Notes under the pieces: model-generated | Told to the model about the DNA's origin: nothing | Database searches by the model: none | Seen by the model: only the letters and a program-made list of their open reading frames with translations | In this document: positions 31,507 through 40,597 of the stretch, piece after piece | Layout: each line of letters starts with the position of its first letter | Numbering within the stretch: the stretch's first letter is position 1 | Made by a program: the position numbers and the translations under genes | Assembly (NCBI RefSeq): GCF_014649395.1 | Contig: NZ_BMSY01000007.1 | Span: 62,001-126,000 of the forward strand | Origin: Streptomyces aureoverticillatus | GTDB lineage: Bacteria > Actinomycetota > Actinomycetes > Streptomycetales > Streptomycetaceae | Reading direction: 5' to 3' | DNA: 64,000 nt

Positions 31507-34500
31507 TTACGCCATCGTCAGGAACCGCTGGATCAGCGACGCCACGAACACCGCGAGCAGCGGCAGCGAGAACCAGAAACTGCTCTGCAGCCAGCGCTGC
31601 TGCCACACGCTCGGCGCGGCCGCCACCCGCACGACCTCGCGCACCGCGAGGAGCGCGATCAGCGCGAGCACCGCCAGGGCGCCCACCACCGTCCACGGCG
31701 TCCACGTCACCTTCGGCCCGGCCGGGCCCGGGTCGGCCTTCGGGACCGCGCCGGACGGCTGCGCGCGCAGGGCGTACAGCGTCGCGTCGGCGTTGGAGTA
31801 GACCTTCTTCAGTTCGTCGCGCCGGTCCAGGTTGCGGATGAGGCGGGTGTCCCAGTTCTTCGGATAGCCGGTGTCCATCTGGAGATAGACGCTCTGGCTG
31901 CGGTTGATCATCAGGTACGAGTTGGGGCCCGCGTCCTTGAGCGCCTTCACCAGGCCGGACACCAGGACGGGGTCGGGCGGCGCGAGCGTGGGCACGTACT
32001 CGACCTTCTCGGCGTCCTGCTTGCCCCAGGGGATCGCGGGCGTCACGTTGTTGACGGTGTCGTTGCTCATCCACAGCAGCCGCACCGTCGGGTCGTCGTG
32101 CGCGTACACGTACTCCATCGCGGCGACCTCGCCGGTCCTGACCCGCTCGAAGGGCTCGTTGCCCCAGCGCGCCACCAGGAAGCCCCCGATGAGGACCAGT
32201 CCCGCGAGCAGCGCGGCCAGCGGCGCGAGGCTCACCCGGTCGCGGTCGCGCTCCTTGGCGGTGACGCCGGTGCGCGGGAACAGCGCGAGCCCGGCGAGCA
32301 GGGCGGCGCCCGGCAGCGCGAACATGAAGACGCGCAGCGCCATCTCGCCGCCGTAGCTCTGCATGCCGAAACCGAGGAACGGCACGAAGGTCAGGACGAG
32401 CAGCGACACCTCGCGGTACCTGTGCTCGCGCCGGCGCAGCCAGCCCCAGCAGGCCAGCGCCATCACCGAACCGGCCAGCGCCACGCGCACGTACAGCACC
32501 AGCTTGTGCGTCGAACTGCCGCCCTCGATCCGGCCGGAGACCGACGACGACACATTGCCGCCGACCCCGCCGACGCCGCCGAACAGCTCGTCGAAGTGCC
32601 CCGACCAGTAGGGCTCCGCGAAGAAGCCCAGCCAGACGACGACCATGACCCCGCACAGCAGCGGCAGCCCGCGCAGCTCGCAGCGGCGCACCACGACCAG
32701 CGCCGTCAGGACGCCGAGCATCACGAACGGCGTCAGCTGGTGCGCGGGCACCGTGCCCGCGAACAGGCCCAGGAGGACAAGGAGCAGCACCGCCTGCTGA
32801 CGGCGGTTCGCGGGCTCCACCTCGGCCTCGCCCGGGCGCCGCTTCGTCCAGATCACGCGCGGCGCGCGGAACCACACGAGCAGGATCGCCACGAACGCGA
32901 TGTACAGCAGATAGGTGAAGCCCTGCGGCGAGAAGTAGTCCTGGCCGACCCAGCCGCTCAGGACGAAGATCCACAGGCCCGCCCACTTGGCCCGCCAGCT
33001 CGCCCGCAGGGACCGGGTGAGCAGCAGCATCGGCGCCAGGTAGAGGAGTTGGATCGCCGTCGGCCACCAGCGGATGACCTCGGTCATGTCCGAGACGCCG
33101 CACGCCTTCGCGACGAACGTGGCGGCGGCGAAGAAGCCGGGCCAGCTCCAGCGCGCGTCCAGGTCGGGCACCGCCGTGCCGGTCCGGTCGATGTACTCGA
33201 TGAAGCCCAGGTGCTGCCAGGCCGTCGCGAACCGCGGCTCGGTCTCGATCACGGCCGGCAGCGCGTGCAGGGACACCACGGTGGCGACCAGCGTCAGCAG
33301 GAGCAGCCATCGGTTCGGCCGCTCCAGCCACAGCAGCGAGGCGAACACGCCCACGAGGAGAGCGGCCCCGACGAGGGTGGGCAGCGGCAGCACGGAGATC
33401 AGCCCGAGCCCGCCCATCCGGTCGAGGTCACTCTCGCCGAGCCCGAACGCCGGCACCCAGTACAGGCCGAGGGCCGCGATGAGCAGGGCGGTCAGGACGA
33501 GGGTCTTGCGGGGTGTCTTGGGGGTCTTGGGTGTCGTGTACGTCCTTGGGGGCGGCGCGGTCGCGGGGGTCGCCGGGGCCGCGGCCGGGGGCGCGGTGGG
33601 GCGGGCGCCCGATGCCGCCGGGGGAGCGGGGGTGGCGGGGCCGGGGGTGGGCGGAGCCGCGGAGGTGGGACCGGCCGCGGGCGGACTGGCCGTCGGCGGC
33701 GGGACGGCGGCGGGAGCCGCCTTCGGGTCCACCACGGTCGGCCAGGGCTCCTTCGCGGACTGTTCCGTCGGGTCCGGCCGGTCCTCACCGTCCTCAACGT
33801 TCTCAACGTCCCGCACGTCCTGCGTGTCCTGCACTCCCGGACCGTCCTGCGCGTCCGGCCAGTCCTGTACGTCCCGCTCGTCCCGCGTGGCCGCACCGGC
33901 TGAGCCGGTCGCACCAGCCGCACAGTCCTGCAAGGCGCCCCTCTCGGTGAAGCCGTCCCTCTCGCCGGGCTCGGCCTCCGCCGTGCCGGGTCCCGCCGCG
34001 TCCTCCACCCCGTCCGCCTCCGGCGGCCCGGCGGCCCGCGTCCCGCCAGAAGGCGTCGCGAACGCCGACCTGATCGCCCAGGTGGGCCGGTGTCCGTCCA
34101 TGTCGTCCCCCTTGCCCGCCCCCACGGGCCCGCGTGCCACCAGTCCCGGACGCATGTCCGGGCGGCGTTCCTGATGGTCCAGGTCGATCTGGACCGCCAG
34201 CTGCAGTGTGTCGGAGTCGAGGGACTCGCGCAGCGCCCACGCGGGGCCGTGCCGGCGTTCCTCGCCCTGGGGGCCGGGCCGGGCGCCCTCCGTGCCGGAG
34301 GCGGGGGTGCGGGACGCGGGCACGTCCTTGGTGCCCAGGTCCGCGAGGTCGCCGTCCGGTGCCGCACGCTCGGCGGGCGTCGACCCGGCAGCGCGCGTGA
34401 TCGCGTACAGCTTGGGCGCCGCGATCGCCACGATCACCGCCAGGCTGCAGACCTCCGCGACGCCCGCCCCGGTCAGCCCCATCCGTGGCAGCAGAATCAG

Positions 34501-35748
34501 CGTCAGACCGAGCACGAGCACGCACAACAGGCCCTGCAGCCAGGCGAGCCCCGACGTACGGCTCTGCGCGCGCAGCACCGCGAAGTACGTCTCCATGACC
34601 ACCCGCAGCGCCGCGCCCACCGCGAACCAGCGCAGCAGCGGGGTCGCCGCCTCCGAGTAGCCCTGGCCGAACACGTGCAGGATGTACGGCGCGCCCAGGA
34701 AGAGGAAACCGCAGACCGGGAGCATGATCCGGGTCATCCGGCGCAGCGCCGCACGGGTGTTGGCGGCGAGCCGAGCCGGGTCGTGCGCGCCCTCGACGGT
34801 CAGCGACGCGCCCATGTTGATGGCAAGCAGGTTCGTGGTGCCGCCGATGGTCGTCGCGATGTAGAAGTACGCGTTGTCCTCGGAGCTGACCTGCGCGGCC
34901 ACGATCACCGGAACGAGGTACACGACGGCCAGCGAACACAGGGAACCGGTGTAGTCGCCCGCGAGGAAGCGGCCCAGCTCGCGCAGCGACGGCGGCCGGG
35001 CCCTGCCCTCCGTGGCCCGCACATGGCGCGGCACGAGCCGGCGGAACACCAGCCAGCCCAGCGGCACCACCGAGAAGGCGATGGCGGCGACCCACGACAC
35101 GAAGACCCCGGCCGTGGGGATGGCCGCCGCCATCACGATCAGCAAGCCAAGTTTGACTATGGAGAACGCCGTGTTGCCCACCGGCACCCACAGCGCGCTG
35201 CGCAGCCCCGTGAGCACACCGTCCTGGAGGGTCAGGAGCGACCAGGCCACGACGGCGCCGATGAAGCCGATGCCGGCCAGCGGCCCGTGCAGGAAGCGGT
35301 ACGAGGGCCCCCACAGGTCCAGCGTGAACAGGAAGATCAGTGCCGCGCAGGCGACGACGACCGAACTTCCCGCGTACGTACGGAAGATGAGCTTGCCCGT
35401 GTGGCGGCCCGCCACCGGGATGAAGCGGGCGAGCGCGCCCATGAGCGTGACGGCGGTGATGCCCGCGAGGAGCTTCATCGCCGCGATGGCCGCCGAGCCC
35501 TGGCCGACCGCCGATTCCGAGTAGTACCGGGCGGCGGCCAGCCAGAAACCGAGGCCGAGCAGACCGGAGATGCCGGTGTTGAGCATGAGCGCGTAGGCGT
35601 TGCGGAACAGCGGACTGCCGCCACCGCTCCCCGCCTTCTTCGACAGCCGCATTCTTCGCGTCCTGCCGGACTTGCCGGACGACGGCGAGCCGTCGGTCCC
35701 TGCGTCGGTCCCAGTGACCTCTGCCTGTGCGGTGGTCGTGTCAGACAC
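31507..35748 (-). CDS. Flippase-like / multispanning membrane fusion protein
   Basis: A 1413-residue protein with two membrane parts. Residues about 45-450 are a Wzx/MATE-like polysaccharide flippase (SPLFRNAYALMLNTGISGLL onward, 12 or so helices, ending with AAPKLYAITRAAG). Residues about 452-746 are a disordered linker rich in Glu, Asp and Pro with QDWPDAQDGPGVQDTQDV-type repeats and a final PPAASG tract. Residues about 747-1413 have about 14 more helices, with SPQGFTYLLYIAFVAILLVW and a soluble segment before a last helix, resembling glycosyltransferase- or polymerase-type integral proteins. It probably exports and extends a surface polysaccharide. The GTG start overlaps the deacetylase gene by 8 nt. 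Confidence 0.8.
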   Translation of the reverse strand: MSDTTTAQAEVTGTDAGTDGSPSSGKSGRTRRMRLSKKAGSGGGSPLFRNAYALMLNTGISGLLGLGFWLAAARYYSESAVGQGSAAIAAMKLLAGITAVTLMGALARFIPVAGRHTGKLIFRTYAGSSVVVACAALIFLFTLDLWGPSYRFLHGPLAGIGFIGAVVAWSLLTLQDGVLTGLRSALWVPVGNTAFSIVKLGLLIVMAAAIPTAGVFVSWVAAIAFSVVPLGWLVFRRLVPRHVRATEGRARPPSLRELGRFLAGDYTGSLCSLAVVYLVPVIVAAQVSSEDNAYFYIATTIGGTTNLLAINMGASLTVEGAHDPARLAANTRAALRRMTRIMLPVCGFLFLGAPYILHVFGQGYSEAATPLLRWFAVGAALRVVMETYFAVLRAQSRTSGLAWLQGLLCVLVLGLTLILLPRMGLTGAGVAEVCSLAVIVAIAAPKLYAITRAAGSTPAERAAPDGDLADLGTKDVPASRTPASGTEGARPGPQGEERRHGPAWALRESLDSDTLQLAVQIDLDHQERRPDMRPGLVARGPVGAGKGDDMDGHRPTWAIRSAFATPSGGTRAAGPPEADGVEDAAGPGTAEAEPGERDGFTERGALQDCAAGATGSAGAATRDERDVQDWPDAQDGPGVQDTQDVRDVENVEDGEDRPDPTEQSAKEPWPTVVDPKAAPAAVPPPTASPPAAGPTSAAPPTPGPATPAPPAASGARPTAPPAAAPATPATAPPPRTYTTPKTPKTPRKTLVLTALLIAALGLYWVPAFGLGESDLDRMGGLGLISVLPLPTLVGAALLVGVFASLLWLERPNRWLLLLTLVATVVSLHALPAVIETEPRFATAWQHLGFIEYIDRTGTAVPDLDARWSWPGFFAAATFVAKACGVSDMTEVIRWWPTAIQLLYLAPMLLLTRSLRASWRAKWAGLWIFVLSGWVGQDYFSPQGFTYLLYIAFVAILLVWFRAPRVIWTKRRPGEAEVEPANRRQQAVLLLVLLGLFAGTVPAHQLTPFVMLGVLTALVVVRRCELRGLPLLCGVMVVVWLGFFAEPYWSGHFDELFGGVGGVGGNVSSSVSGRIEGGSSTHKLVLYVRVALAGSVMALACWGWLRRREHRYREVSLLVLTFVPFLGFGMQSYGGEMALRVFMFALPGAALLAGLALFPRTGVTAKERDRDRVSLAPLAALLAGLVLIGGFLVARWGNEPFERVRTGEVAAMEYVYAHDDPTVRLLWMSNDTVNNVTPAIPWGKQDAEKVEYVPTLAPPDPVLVSGLVKALKDAGPNSYLMINRSQSVYLQMDTGYPKNWDTRLIRNLDRRDELKKVYSNADATLYALRAQPSGAVPKADPGPAGPKVTWTPWTVVGALAVLALIALLAVREVVRVAAAPSVWQQRWLQSSFWFSLPLLAVFVASLIQRFLTMA

Positions 35749-36544
35749 GGGCGAGAGCTGCCTTCCGGCGGGCTTGTCGGGCTCGGCGAACGATGGCGTA
35801 TCCCTTGCTGAGCACCCGGTCCCTGGCGAAGGACCGGGTGACCGAGCGGCCGAGGAGCAGCCGCTCGAACTCGCCGAGCCGGGTGCAGCGCCGCACCGTC
35901 ACCCGGCGCAGCGCGTACGGCCCCTGACCGCGCCGCGCGAGGCCGTTGCCCACGGCGAGAGACTGCGCGAACCCGGCACCGCGGACCGCGCACCGCACCC
36001 GGCGGCTGGAGTAGCCGTAGGGGTAGGCGAACGATACCGGCGGGGTGCCGAGCTCGTCGGCGAGGATCTCCCGGCAGCGCACCAGCTCGAACCAGAGCGC
36101 GTCGTCGGTGAGTTGGTCCAGCTGGGGATGTGTGTGGCTGTGTCCCCCGATCTCGGTGCCGGCCGCGGCCAGTGCGCGCACCTGGTCCCAGCTGAGCATG
36201 GTGTCGAGGCCGCCGCCGGTGTCGTACTTCCCGGTCAGCCAGCCCGTGGCGACGAACAGCGTGGAGGCGAAACCGTGCCGGGCGAGCGCGGGAAGGGCGT
36301 GCCGGTGCACGCCCTCATAGCCGTCGTCGAAGGTGATCAGGACCGGCCGGGTCGGCAGCGGGCGCCCGGGATGGCGCCAGTGCCAGGCCAGTTGGGCGGT
36401 GGTGAGCGGCGTACAGCCGAGCGCGCGCACCACCTCCAGCTGTTCGGCGAACGCCTCGGGCGAGACGGACAACTCGTGCGTGGCCTCATTCGGCAGCCGC
36501 GCGATCGAGTGGTACATCAAGATCGGTATGCCTCCGGTGCTCAT
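35741..36544 (-). CDS. Polysaccharide deacetylase (NodB/CE4)
   Basis: A 267-residue CE4 protein. Motif 1 is TFDDGY with Asp73-Asp74, motif 2 is HSHTH (135-139) for metal binding, and the YPYGYSS segment follows. These enzymes remove N- or O-acetyl groups from chitin-like polymers, peptidoglycan or exopolysaccharide. No signal peptide is visible, so it may act on lipid-linked intermediates at the inner membrane face. It is coupled at both ends (ATGA with the glycosyltransferase before it, 8-nt overlap with the flippase after it), which places it firmly in the polysaccharide operon. Confidence 0.9.
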   Translation of the reverse strand: MSTGGIPILMYHSIARLPNEATHELSVSPEAFAEQLEVVRALGCTPLTTAQLAWHWRHPGRPLPTRPVLITFDDGYEGVHRHALPALARHGFASTLFVATGWLTGKYDTGGGLDTMLSWDQVRALAAAGTEIGGHSHTHPQLDQLTDDALWFELVRCREILADELGTPPVSFAYPYGYSSRRVRCAVRGAGFAQSLAVGNGLARRGQGPYALRRVTVRRCTRLGEFERLLLGRSVTRSFARDRVLSKGYAIVRRARQARRKAALARV

Positions 36545-37569
36545 GCCGCGGCCTCCTCCCCACCCGCCGCGCCCCCAGCCCCTGCCGGTCCGGACGGGGT
36601 GCCGGTCACGTCCACGACGGCGAACGTCGCGCCCGAGCGGCGCGCGCGGACGCTCCCGACGACGTACCCACCGGCGGCCGCCAGCACGCCCGTCACGATC
36701 GCCCCCGCGCGGCCCGCGCCACCGGGGCGCGCGAGCAGCGCGTCCCGCAGGCCGCGCCCGACACCGGCGGGCAGCACCCGGGTGGTGTACCGCCGCTCGG
36801 ACTCAAGTCCCTTCTCCGCGCCCACACTTCGGGACACCAGGGCCTTGGAGACGCCCTCGGCGTAGGCGCGGGTGCGGAAGTAGCCGAAGCGCTCCCGGGC
36901 CGTCGGCACCCGGTGGTGGATGATCGCGCGGTCGTCGATGAGCAGCACGGCGTCCGGCCGGGCGCGGGTGAGCCGGATGCACAGTTCGGTCTCCTCGCCG
37001 CCCAGCGGGAGCTTGTCGCCGTCGCGCCCGATGCCGTTCGCGAAGCCGCCCGCGATCTCGAACGCGGTGCGCCGGAAGGAGGCGTTGCCGCCCAGGACGT
37101 TGCGCACCCGCACCCGGCCCGTCGGATGGCCCCGGTACATGCAGCCGACGACCCAGTCGAACTCCTCGGGGAACCAGGCGGGTCTGCGGCCGGAGGCCCA
37201 CGCGGGCAGCGTGCGGCCGCCGACGGCGAACACCCGCGGGTCCTCGTACCCCTCGGCGAAGCGGCGCAGCCAGTCCCGCTCGGCCACGGCGTCGTCGTCG
37301 AGGAAGGCGATGATCTCGCCGCTCGACTCGGCGATGCCGGTGTTGCGGCCCGCGGACAGGCCGCGGGGGCCCGCGTTCGCGAGCACCCGCACGCCCGGCA
37401 CTTCCTTGAACTCCTTGGCCAGGCGGTCCAGGAGCGGTGTGTTGTGGTCGACCACGAGCAGGGTCTCGTGGGCCGCGTGGGACTGCGTGCGCACCGAGGC
37501 GACCGCCGCGAGGATGTCCTCCCAGCGGTCCTCGGTGTACACGCAGACGACCACCGAGATCGAGATCAA
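36541..37569 (-). CDS. Family 2 glycosyltransferase
   Basis: A 342-residue GT-A enzyme. ISVVVCVYTEDRWEDILAAV opens the fold, TLLVVDHNTP follows, and the metal-binding site is IIAFLDDDAVAERDWL. VLGGNASFRRTAFEIAGGF and GGEETELCIRL are the acceptor-side motifs of processive or inverting GT2 enzymes. The C-terminal 60 residues form hydrophobic stretches that could sit in the membrane. I use the TTG start overlapping the previous stop (TTGA), since GAGAGG lies at the right distance; a GTG five codons later is the alternative. It probably adds a sugar during exopolysaccharide assembly. Confidence 0.88.
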   Translation of the reverse strand: MISISVVVCVYTEDRWEDILAAVASVRTQSHAAHETLLVVDHNTPLLDRLAKEFKEVPGVRVLANAGPRGLSAGRNTGIAESSGEIIAFLDDDAVAERDWLRRFAEGYEDPRVFAVGGRTLPAWASGRRPAWFPEEFDWVVGCMYRGHPTGRVRVRNVLGGNASFRRTAFEIAGGFANGIGRDGDKLPLGGEETELCIRLTRARPDAVLLIDDRAIIHHRVPTARERFGYFRTRAYAEGVSKALVSRSVGAEKGLESERRYTTRVLPAGVGRGLRDALLARPGGAGRAGAIVTGVLAAAGGYVVGSVRARRSGATFAVVDVTGTPSGPAGAGGAAGGEEAAA

Positions 37570-38381
37570 GAAACCTCTCCCCGGCGCTGCGGCAGTGACG
37601 CGGTGCGCGAACTCTGCTGCTTCCTGCGCTTGTTGGAACGCTCGGTGAGGATCACCTTGAGCACCCTGAGGCCGTCGCGCACGGCGCTGAGGTTGCTCAC
37701 GCCGTGGATGCGCAGGTACTCGTGGCTCGGGATCTCCTGCACCTTGAGCCCTGCCTTGACGACCCGGATGTTCATCAGGGTCTCGACCTCGAAGCCGGTG
37801 CAGTCGAGCTCGATCTTGTCCAGGCAGTGCCGCCAGAACGCGTTGTAGCCGTAGCACAGGTCCGTGTAGCGGGCCCCGAACTTGGCGTTGACGACGGAGC
37901 ACAGGACGTGGTTGCCGAGCTTGCGGATGAAGGTCATGTCGTCGGTGCCGCCGCCGTTGGCGAAGCGGGAGCCCTTGGCGAAGTCCGCGCCGGAGACGAG
38001 CGCGGAGACATAGCTGACGATCTCGTGGCCGTCCGCGGAGCCGTCCGCGTCGACCATCACGATGATGTCGCCGGTGCAGGCCTCGAAGCCGGTGATGAGC
38101 GCGTCGCCCTTGCCCTTGCCGAGCTGGCGCACCACCTTCACGTCCGGCCACAGTTCACGGGCCACGGCGACCGTGTCGTCGGTGGAGTTTCCGTCCACCA
38201 GGACGACTTCATGGATCCATTCCGGCAGTGTCTTGAACACGTACGGAAGATTTTCTGCCTCGTTCATCGCGGGAATCACGACGCTCACCGGTGGCGCGAT
38301 CGCCAGATGTGAGGAAACCGGTCGGTATTCATGCTGGCTGGGAATGGCGGGCAATCCCGCCTGGCCCACTACTGAACTCAC
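37566..38381 (-). CDS. DPM1-like family 2 glycosyltransferase
   Basis: A 271-residue GT2 protein: VSVVIPAMNEAENLPYVFKT, VVLVDGNSTDDT, LGKGKGDALITGFEACTGDIIVMVDADGS with the D-x-D, then RFANGGGTDDMTFIRKLGN and GYNAFWR. This is the dolichyl/polyprenyl-phosphate-mannose synthase type, which makes lipid-linked sugars for later transfer outside the membrane. It has a GTG start and no C-terminal membrane helices. It is the first gene of the tightly coupled part of the operon; the promoter should lie in the 430-bp region upstream. Confidence 0.9.
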   Translation of the reverse strand: MSSVVGQAGLPAIPSQHEYRPVSSHLAIAPPVSVVIPAMNEAENLPYVFKTLPEWIHEVVLVDGNSTDDTVAVARELWPDVKVVRQLGKGKGDALITGFEACTGDIIVMVDADGSADGHEIVSYVSALVSGADFAKGSRFANGGGTDDMTFIRKLGNHVLCSVVNAKFGARYTDLCYGYNAFWRHCLDKIELDCTGFEVETLMNIRVVKAGLKVQEIPSHEYLRIHGVSNLSAVRDGLRVLKVILTERSNKRRKQQSSRTASLPQRRGEVS

Positions 38382-38811
38382 GAGTCTGATCCCTCTCGTC
38401 CGGTGGACCGCCCGCCCCCGGGCGGTCCGGTTGTGGATCCGGTTCGAAAGGGGGGATTCTCACTGCGGGCATGGCGGAATGGATCTCCGGGCATGCCGAG
38501 TGAGCTGGCATAACTGCGCGGCACGTGACCCGGCAGAATTTCGATCACCGGACACGGGCACCCCCCTACCGCGCCCCGCGCCGAACCACCGCGGCCTTGA
38601 GCCCTCCCCCAGGCCGACTGCCGATGGACCGATGCGGGTGGATGTACGACGGTATTGATGCTTGCGACCGTATGGCAAGACCTGGAACGGCGTCTCACGT
38701 TTCGGATATTTGACCGTTCACATCGGACACCGTGGGAGTGTCCGATTCGCTGTTCCCTGGCGTTCTTTTGACGTTCTCCGGCGCCGTTCCTTGGCGTTTC
38801 CTGTGCGCTTC
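38382..38811. other. Upstream region of the polysaccharide operon
   Basis: These 430 bases separate the CelD-like gene from the glycosyltransferase operon on the same strand. They hold a 9-bp inverted repeat near 38722 and a pyrimidine-rich tract with recurring GGCGTT (38758-38815). A promoter for the minus strand must be here; I cannot pick a convincing hexamer pair. No gene is supported. Confidence 0.5.
38722..38746. promoter_or_regulatory. Inverted repeat upstream of polysaccharide operon
   Basis: ATCGGACAC (38722-38730) pairs perfectly with GTGTCCGAT (38738-38746) across 7 bases. It may be the CelD-like gene's terminator or an operator for the downstream operon. Confidence 0.55.
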
Positions 38812-39915
38812 CTACTCTTTCCGGCGCCCGGTTCGGATCTTTCCCAGGCGCTTGAGCAGGCGATCTGCAGGACCGAACAATTCCGGTCGGCCTACGACGA
38901 TGTTGCGCAACGCCCGGACCGGAGCCCGGTGCGCACGATGGCCGAGAGCCATCGGGTGGCGCAACGCCACCCACCCTTCGGACACGGTGAGATCTCGGGT
39001 CTTCAGGGAATCCTTGTACCGTTTCTGGCCACGTCCGAGATCGAGGTGCGCGATGCCGTCGGCGGCGCTTTCCTCGGCCATGTGCAGATGAAGCAGCAGT
39101 CCCGGTGAGTAGCGCGCGAAGTCCGGGTCGTACGCCGGGAACCAGCTCACGAGCACGCGCTCGCTGCGCAGGCCGAAGTGCGCGGCGACCGGTGCGCCCC
39201 CGGCGTAGAGCACGGATAGGACGCCCGCGAAGCTGTCGCCGCGGGTGTGGAAGAGCTGGTCCACGAGCCGGGTGATCCAGTCGTGTGCGAAGCGGTCGCT
39301 GCGGCCGGTCCTGCGGTACTGCGCCGATTTCCAACTTATCAGCGTACGCAGGGCCTTGGGGTCGCGCTCGTCGTGCACATAGCGGATACCGCCGTGGTCG
39401 CGGGTGAGGCGGCGGCCCTTGGCGAGGGTGGAGCGGAGGAACTTGGGGGAGCGGGCGCGGAGTTGGCCGAGGTAGGCCTCGTACCCCTGGTCGAGATCCA
39501 TGACCGGGGACGGGAAGTAGCCGGACGCGCCGGTCTCGAACGGGCCCTGGCCGGCCGCGAGGTGGTCGAACTCCCACATCACGAGCCCGCAGTCGCGCAG
39601 CAGCCGGCGCGCGTCCCAGGTGAAGCCGGGGTGGTGCACCACGCCCTGGCAGTCGGAGATGCCGAGGCCGACGGCCCGGCCGACGCCGGATCTGGATCTC
39701 TGGAACGCGAAGTACGCGGCGGGCTCGCCCGCCTCCCGGGCGACGGCCACCCGCACGTTCTTGCGCACCTTCGCCACGGCGAGGGTGAACTCCGGCGCGA
39801 GGAAGGGGTTGGAGAGGTCGGGCGAGCCGTTCAGGTGGGCCTTGGACTGCATGGCGGTCCATGCCGCCCGGTCGGCGGCGGTGAGTTCGCCGGGGCGGTG
39901 CACGGTGATCTCCAC
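38812..39915 (-). CDS. CelD/BcsL-type GNAT acetyltransferase
   Basis: A 367-residue protein of the cellulose-biosynthesis CelD family, a FemABX-like double GNAT fold: NPFLAPEFTLAVAKVRKNVRVAVA at the N-terminal side, and LRARSPKFLRSTLAKGRRL, VLYAGGAPVAAHFGLRS and LDLGRGQKRYKDSLKTRD in the C-terminal half. Such proteins acylate exopolysaccharide sugars or their carriers. The GTG at 39915 begins five bases after the upstream stop; another GTG at 39948 would overlap that gene. Its neighbours on both sides support a role in the surface polymer pathway. Confidence 0.82.
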   Translation of the reverse strand: MEITVHRPGELTAADRAAWTAMQSKAHLNGSPDLSNPFLAPEFTLAVAKVRKNVRVAVAREAGEPAAYFAFQRSRSGVGRAVGLGISDCQGVVHHPGFTWDARRLLRDCGLVMWEFDHLAAGQGPFETGASGYFPSPVMDLDQGYEAYLGQLRARSPKFLRSTLAKGRRLTRDHGGIRYVHDERDPKALRTLISWKSAQYRRTGRSDRFAHDWITRLVDQLFHTRGDSFAGVLSVLYAGGAPVAAHFGLRSERVLVSWFPAYDPDFARYSPGLLLHLHMAEESAADGIAHLDLGRGQKRYKDSLKTRDLTVSEGWVALRHPMALGHRAHRAPVRALRNIVVGRPELFGPADRLLKRLGKIRTGRRKE

Positions 39916-39919
39916 GTCA

Positions 39920-40363
39920 TCAGATCCGTCTACTCGGGGCGCGGTGACGCAGTCGCCGCGCCAGTGCCGACAGGAAGACGAGCGCGCTGACCCCGCCGAT
40001 CGCCGCGACTCCGCCGCGGATCGACCACATGTGCAGGGCCAGCATGGCCTGGGCGACGAACAGATCGAGCACGAGCGCCCCGCCGGCACAGGCCACGGCC
40101 CGGCTCCACGCGTCGAGCCCGCGCAGCCAGTGGGAGAGGGCGAAGCCGGGAGCGGCGAGGAGGAAGAAGAGGACGAAGGGGGCGCGCAGCGGTGAGGTGA
40201 GGTCGAGCAGCGCGAAGGCCGCCCCCGCGCATCCGGCGGCCACGGCCGCGCCCGCGAGCAGCGGCGTCAGGTCCGCGGACGCGAAGACGCGCGAGCCTCT
40301 GTCGGTGTCCCGCTCGGGCTGTCCCGCCCCGGATGACGCTGACTTGGTGCCGATGGTCTGCAT
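39920..40363 (-). CDS. Small multispanning membrane protein
   Basis: A 147-residue protein with a charged N-terminus of about 30 residues and four predicted membrane helices (LLAGAAVAAGCAGAAFALL, APFVLFFLLAAPGFALSHWL, AVACAGGALVLDLFVAQAML and GGVAAIGGVSALVFLSALA). No family is recognised. It lies immediately upstream of the CelD-like gene with 4 bp between them and is likely the first gene of that transcript. A TTG further upstream (40432) is an alternative start. Confidence 0.65.
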   Translation of the reverse strand: MQTIGTKSASSGAGQPERDTDRGSRVFASADLTPLLAGAAVAAGCAGAAFALLDLTSPLRAPFVLFFLLAAPGFALSHWLRGLDAWSRAVACAGGALVLDLFVAQAMLALHMWSIRGGVAAIGGVSALVFLSALARRLRHRAPSRRI

Positions 40364-40597
40364 GGGCGACTTTGCCCCCCGAAGCGCCGGATGCCGGGCT
40401 TCAATGTGGCCCAGTCTGAGGGCAATCGTCAAGATGCGGAGGGTCTGTGGAGATGTTCGTCGTCGGACCGTGGTCCGATCAGTGAACTCTCCGGGTGGGC
40501 AAGGGAATTACTGAAGAATTGATTGACATGCGCACTATCGACGACGTGTGTTGCGTGCTACCACTGTCGAGGCAGAAATCCTGCTAAGGGAGGTTCC

